From positions 1 to 36,903 of the forward strand of contig NZ_CALHGG010000184.1 of NCBI RefSeq assembly GCF_938029845.1: DNA of 36,903 nucleotides, given 5' to 3'. The notes under the pieces were generated by a model. The model had not been told where the DNA came from. It made no database searches and saw only the letters and a list, made by a program, of their open reading frames with translations. Below are positions 33,375 through 36,903 of this stretch, one piece after another. This DNA is from an uncultured Capnocytophaga sp. (lineage in GTDB: Bacteria; Bacteroidota; Bacteroidia; Flavobacteriales; Flavobacteriaceae). Within the stretch, counting starts at the first letter, position 1. Each line of letters opens with the position of its first letter. The translations under genes were made by a program, and so were the position numbers.

Positions 33375-35495
33375 TTAATTACCTCTTGCTTTTTTGATAA
33401 CTTCTTCTGAAATATTAGAAGGGGTTTCTGCATAGTGAGAGAACTCCATAGTAGATGTAGCACGACCTGAAGAAAGGGTTCTAAGGGTAGTTACATAACC
33501 GAACATTTCAGAAAGTGGTACGTTGGCTTTGATTACCTTAGCTCCATTTCTGTCGCCCATGTCATTTACCTGACCACGACGACGGTTAAGGTCTCCTACG
33601 ATATCCCCCATGTTTTCTTCTGGAGTGATTACCTCAAGCTTCATAATAGGCTCCATAAGTACAGCTTTGGCGGCACGAGCGGCTTCCTTGTAACCCAACT
33701 TAGCAGCCAATTCGAATGACAAGGAGTCAGAGTCCACAGGGTGGAAAGAACCATCCTTAAGGGTAATCTTCATCGCATCCATTTCAAAGCCAGCCAAAGG
33801 TCCGTTCTTCATTGCTTCTTTGAATCCTTTTTCTATAGAAGGAATATATTCTTTTGGAATGTTACCACCTTTGATTTCGTTGACGAATTCCAATCCTGCT
33901 TTTCCTTCTTCGGCAGGCTCCATAGTAAAGACGATATCAGCGAACTTACCACGACCCCCTGTTTGTTTCTTGTACACTTCACGGTGGTCAGCCTTACCTG
34001 TAATAGCTTCTTTGTACTCTACTTGTGGCTCTCCTTGGTTTACTTCTACCTTAAACTCACGTTTTAAACGGTCAACGATGATATCCAAGTGAAGCTCACC
34101 CATACCAGAGATAATTGTCTGTCCAGAGGCTTGGTCTGTTTTTACTTGGAAGGTAGGGTCTTCTTCAGCAAGCTTAGCCAAGGCCATACCGAGCTTATCT
34201 ACGTCAGCCTTAGTCTTAGGCTCTACTGCGATACCAATCACTGGATCAGGGAACACCATACTTTCTAGTACGATAGGATATTTCTCATCACAAAGGGTAT
34301 CCCCTGTTTTGATATCCTTGAATCCTACTGCAGCTCCGATATCTCCTGCTTCAATGTATTCGATAGGATTTTGCTTATTAGCGTGCATTTGGTAGATACG
34401 AGAGATACGCTCTTTGCTTCCTGAACGTGTATTAAGCACATAGGAACCTGCGTCCAAATGTCCTGAATAAGCACGGAAGAATGCCAAGCGACCTACATAA
34501 GGGTCAGTTGCAATCTTGAAGGCCAAAGCAGAGAAAGGCGCATCAACCGCTGGCTTACGAAGAGCTGGTTCCCCAGTATCAGGGTTAGTTCCTTCGATAG
34601 CTTCCTTATCCAATGGAGAAGGTAAGTAACGGCATACTGCATCAAGCATGAACTGTACTCCTTTGTTCTTGAAAGAAGAACCGCAAGTCATTGGGATAAT
34701 AGCCATGTCCATTACGGCAGCACGAAGTGCTTTGTGGATTTCTTCTTCAGAGATAGAGTCTTCATCTTCCATGAATTTTTCCAAAAGACCTTCGTCATAT
34801 CCTGCTACTTCCTCAATAAGTTGAGCACGGTACTTAGCTACATCAGCTTTCATATCTTCAGGGATATCTACTATATCAAAAGTAGCTCCTTGAGTTTCTT
34901 CATGCCATACGATAGCACGGTTCTTAATCAAATCCACCACTCCTTTGAAGTCAGCTTCTTCACCGATAGGCAATACGATAGGCACTGCATTGGATTTGAG
35001 CATGTCCTTCACTTGTTGGCATACCTTAAGGAAGTCAGAACCTTGACGGTCCATTTTGTTTACAAAGCCCATACGAGGTACTTTGTAGTTGTCAGCAAGG
35101 CGCCAGTTGGTTTCAGACTGAGGTTCTACCCCATCAACGGCAGAGAAGAGGAACACCAATCCGTCCAATACACGGAGAGAGCGGTTCACTTCCACGGTGA
35201 AATCCACGTGACCTGGGGTATCTATAATATTGAAATGGTATTCCTTTGCATCAGCAGTAGGTTTTCCATTTTCAGTTGGGAAGTTCCACTTACAAGTGGT
35301 GGCAGCCGATTGGATAGTGATTCCACGCTCAGCTTCTTGCTCCATCCAGTCCATGGTAGAAGCTCCATCATGTACTTCCCCTATTTTGTGCGTTTTACCT
35401 GTATAGAAAAGGATACGCTCAGTGGTAGTAGTCTTACCAGCATCAATGTGTGCTGCGATACCAATATTTCTTGTATATTTTAAATCTCTACTCAT
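33375..35495 (-). CDS. fusA: Translation elongation factor G
   Basis: The 706-residue translocase GTPase. P-loop AHIDAGKTT (15-23), switch RGIT (57-60), DTPGH (92-96) and NKMD (146-149) are intact; domains II to V follow, with [11 protein letters not shown] in domain IV and the ending [14 protein letters not shown]. Located between rpsG and rpsJ as in the ancestral str operon. Confidence 0.98.
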   Translation of the reverse strand: MSRDLKYTRNIGIAAHIDAGKTTTTERILFYTGKTHKIGEVHDGASTMDWMEQEAERGITIQSAATTCKWNFPTENGKPTADAKEYHFNIIDTPGHVDFTVEVNRSLRVLDGLVFLFSAVDGVEPQSETNWRLADNYKVPRMGFVNKMDRQGSDFLKVCQQVKDMLKSNAVPIVLPIGEEADFKGVVDLIKNRAIVWHEETQGATFDIVDIPEDMKADVAKYRAQLIEEVAGYDEGLLEKFMEDEDSISEEEIHKALRAAVMDMAIIPMTCGSSFKNKGVQFMLDAVCRYLPSPLDKEAIEGTNPDTGEPALRKPAVDAPFSALAFKIATDPYVGRLAFFRAYSGHLDAGSYVLNTRSGSKERISRIYQMHANKQNPIEYIEAGDIGAAVGFKDIKTGDTLCDEKYPIVLESMVFPDPVIGIAVEPKTKADVDKLGMALAKLAEEDPTFQVKTDQASGQTIISGMGELHLDIIVDRLKREFKVEVNQGEPQVEYKEAITGKADHREVYKKQTGGRGKFADIVFTMEPAEEGKAGLEFVNEIKGGNIPKEYIPSIEKGFKEAMKNGPLAGFEMDAMKITLKDGSFHPVDSDSLSFELAAKLGYKEAARAAKAVLMEPIMKLEVITPEENMGDIVGDLNRRRGQVNDMGDRNGAKVIKANVPLSEMFGYVTTLRTLSSGRATSTMEFSHYAETPSNISEEVIKKARGN

Positions 35496-35508
35496 ACTAC
35501 CTCACGAA

Positions 35509-35985
35509 TTAAAATCTAAAGTGGGAGAATGCCTTGTTGGCCTCTGCCATCTTATGTGTATCCATTTTCTTCTTAACAGCAGCCCCTTCTTCTTTAGCTG
35601 CGGAGAGGATTTCTCCTGCCAATTTTTGCGCCATAGATTTTTCATTTCTCTTGCGCGCATAGCCGATAAGCCATTTCATCGCCATAGACACTTTACGGTC
35701 TGGACGGATTTGCATAGGGATCTGGAAAGTAGCACCCCCTACACGGCGAGAACGTACTTCCACATGAGGCATTACATTGGAGAGGGCATCTTTCCACACT
35801 TCCAAGGCTGTTTTCTCATCATTATTCTTCTTTTGTTCTACGATATCAATTGCATCATAGAAAATCTTAAAAGCCACTGACTTTTTACCATCCCACATAA
35901 GGTTGTTCACAAAGCGCGTAACCAATTGGTCATTGTACTTTGCATCTGGTAAAAGAGGTCTTTTTTTAGCTTGTCTCTTTCTCAT
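35509..35985 (-). CDS. rpsG: 30S ribosomal protein S7
   Basis: A 158-residue primary 16S rRNA-binding protein of the head. [14 protein letters not shown] start, [16 protein letters not shown] (about 83-98) and the basic C-terminus are typical. Lies 13 bp before fusA and 27 bp after rpsL. Confidence 0.97.
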   Translation of the reverse strand: MRKRQAKKRPLLPDAKYNDQLVTRFVNNLMWDGKKSVAFKIFYDAIDIVEQKKNNDEKTALEVWKDALSNVMPHVEVRSRRVGGATFQIPMQIRPDRKVSMAMKWLIGYARKRNEKSMAQKLAGEILSAAKEEGAAVKKKMDTHKMAEANKAFSHFRF

Positions 35986-36012
35986 TTGGTTGTTTTAGAC
36001 GGTTTTAAAAAT

Positions 36013-36426
36013 TTACTTTTTCTTTCCTTTTGCTGGTGCAGCAGCAGCTTGTCCTGGTTTAGGGCGTTTAGCTCCATACTTAGAGCGTCTTTGGGTTCTT
36101 CCATTTACCCCAGCAGTATCCAAAGCACCACGTACGATGTGGTAACGTACCCCTGGTAAATCTTTTACTCTTCCGCCTCTTACCAATACTATCGAGTGCT
36201 CTTGGAGGTTGTGTCCTTCTCCTGGGATATACGCATTGACCTCATTACCATTAGTTAAGCGAACACGCGCTACCTTACGCATCGCAGAGTTCGGTTTCTT
36301 AGGGGTAGTGGTGTACACACGCGTACATACGCCACGACGTTGAGGACATGAATCCAAAGCAGCCGATTTACTCTTCTTGGCTATTTTAGCTCTTCCTTTT
36401 CGTACTAATTGTGAAATTGTTGGCAT
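36013..36426 (-). CDS. rpsL: 30S ribosomal protein S12
   Basis: A 137-residue decoding-centre protein, first gene of the cluster. K43 (TTPKKPNS) and K88 (GRVKDLPG), the classic streptomycin-resistance positions, are wild type; D89, the RimO methylthiolation site, is present. The C-terminus has an extra Ala/Lys-rich tail. Confidence 0.98.
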   Translation of the reverse strand: MPTISQLVRKGRAKIAKKSKSAALDSCPQRRGVCTRVYTTTPKKPNSAMRKVARVRLTNGNEVNAYIPGEGHNLQEHSIVLVRGGRVKDLPGVRYHIVRGALDTAGVNGRTQRRSKYGAKRPKPGQAAAAPAKGKKK

Positions 36427-36452
36427 TTATAAAATATTTTTTTAAGCGAGGG

Positions 36453-36483
36453 CAAAGATACAAACTTTTTACTAACTGACAAA
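36453..36483 (-). promoter_or_regulatory. Promoter of the ribosomal cluster (str)
   Basis: Minus-strand TTTG (36480-36483), 19-bp spacer, TATCTTTG (36453-36460), about 27 bp before the rpsL ATG: a full consensus match and the only clear promoter seen for the whole 17-kb cluster. Confidence 0.75.
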
Positions 36484-36642
36484 ACGTAAGACATTTATTT
36501 TCAATAACCCTCACTTGCTAACGCAGTGATTCTTACGATCTTTCATCTATTTGGAAGTTGTAACTAATTGAAATACAATATTTTACATTATCAATATAAA
36601 ATCCCTCAAAAAGAAAAATTTTCTTGAAAAAAGTTATTAACA

Positions 36643-36660
36643 ATGAGCTAATTAGCTCAT
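36643..36660. repeat. Perfect 18-bp palindrome
   Basis: ATGAGCTAATTAGCTCAT reads the same on both strands. It lies in the 280-bp gene-free stretch between the str promoter and the 28-bp repeats, close to a second 15-bp palindrome (36611-36625). Possible regulator site for str or a gene to the right; AT-rich surroundings. Confidence 0.6.
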
Positions 36661-36716
36661 GAGACCATGAGGTTGAGAGTTTTAATCCTAACTCCTTGCC
36701 TATATATTCACTCATG

Positions 36717-36903
36717 CTAAGACGCAATAAATTATATCTCTACACTAAGATGCAATAAATTATATTTCTACACTAAGACGCAATAAATTGTATCTATACA
36801 CTAAGATGTAATAAATTGCGTCTCTACACTAAGATGTAATAAATTGTACCTCCACACTAAGACGCAATAAATTGTATCTATACACTAAGACGCAATAAAT
36901 TGT
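36717..36903. repeat. 28-bp tandem repeat, at least 6.7 units, cut by the window end
   Basis: Units begin at 36717, 36745, 36773, 36801, 36829, 36857 and 36885 (partial), each starting CTAAGA(C/T)G and containing AATAAATT as centre. Each unit holds an imperfect palindrome around that centre (AGACGCAAT / ATTGCGTCT with C/T changes). No variable spacers, so not a CRISPR array. Confidence 0.9.

Noticed and set aside
34734..35483. 249-residue plus-strand open frame antisense to fusA
   Set aside because: Codon constraint of EF-G on the other strand explains it; the translation is Phe/Ser/His-rich with no family resemblance.
33375..35495. Missing tuf gene as a sign of rearrangement
   Set aside because: In Bacteroidota tuf commonly lies elsewhere (near secE-nusG), so fusA-rpsJ adjacency is normal.
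36533..36727. 64-residue minus-strand open frame upstream of rpsL
   Set aside because: It starts inside the 28-bp tandem repeat, spans two palindromes, has no promoter or recognisable domain, and is best explained as chance.
36717..36903. CRISPR array
   Set aside because: The 28-bp units follow each other without any unique spacers, and no cas gene is near; VapD is Cas2-like only in fold.

Overview
The window comes from a member of the Bacteroidota, most likely family Flavobacteriaceae and plausibly an oral Capnocytophaga-like species (the genus is inference). The evidence is: TAnnTTTG / TTTG promoters with 19-20 bp spacing in front of most transcription units; few Shine-Dalgarno sites; SusC/HmuR-type TonB-dependent receptors; lipoproteins carrying a Cys-Ser-Lys-Asp-(Asp/Glu) surface-export signal as described in Capnocytophaga; zinc-free L31, L36, S14 and S4; and a moderately AT-rich sequence.

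Layout. (1) 1-5,030, all minus strand: etfB-etfA, two rhomboid proteases, ribF and a small secreted protein, probably one transcription unit running leftwards. (2) 5,158-7,056, minus: a processive family 2 glycosyltransferase and zinc-independent L31, each with its own promoter. (3) 7,254-14,678: two divergent haem-uptake-type units sharing a 269-bp promoter region. The left one holds two HmuY-like lipoproteins, a TonB-dependent receptor and a DUF4286 protein. The right one holds a second TonB-dependent receptor and a larger HmuY-like lipoprotein. (4) 14,922-19,258: accessory region with purine nucleoside phosphorylase, an XRE regulator / small protein / VapD operon, a lipoprotein, a zinc-finger membrane protein, a tandem-duplicated periplasmic protein and a Phd/ParE-like toxin-antitoxin pair. 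(5) 19,365-36,426, minus: one continuous str-S10-spc-alpha ribosomal cluster from rpsL to rplQ, with fusA, secY, infA and rpoA, ending at a terminator shared with the toxin-antitoxin pair. (6) 36,427-36,903: the str promoter, a perfect 18-bp palindrome and a 28-bp tandem repeat running out of the window.

The most unusual feature outside the genes is a set of degenerate 7-bp tandem repeats. They sit exactly at the stop codons of six non-ribosomal genes (the 166-aa secreted protein, ribF, the glycosyltransferase, DUF4286, the 379-aa HmuY-like gene and punA) and in places supply the last codons of the protein. Other points worth attention are: a histidine-free HmuY homologue with only two internal methionines; a VapD operon with a 12-bp palindromic candidate operator; a 205-bp structured gap between rpsJ and rplC; and a hairpin leader candidate before rpsD. 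No transposase, CRISPR array, tRNA or rRNA gene was seen.
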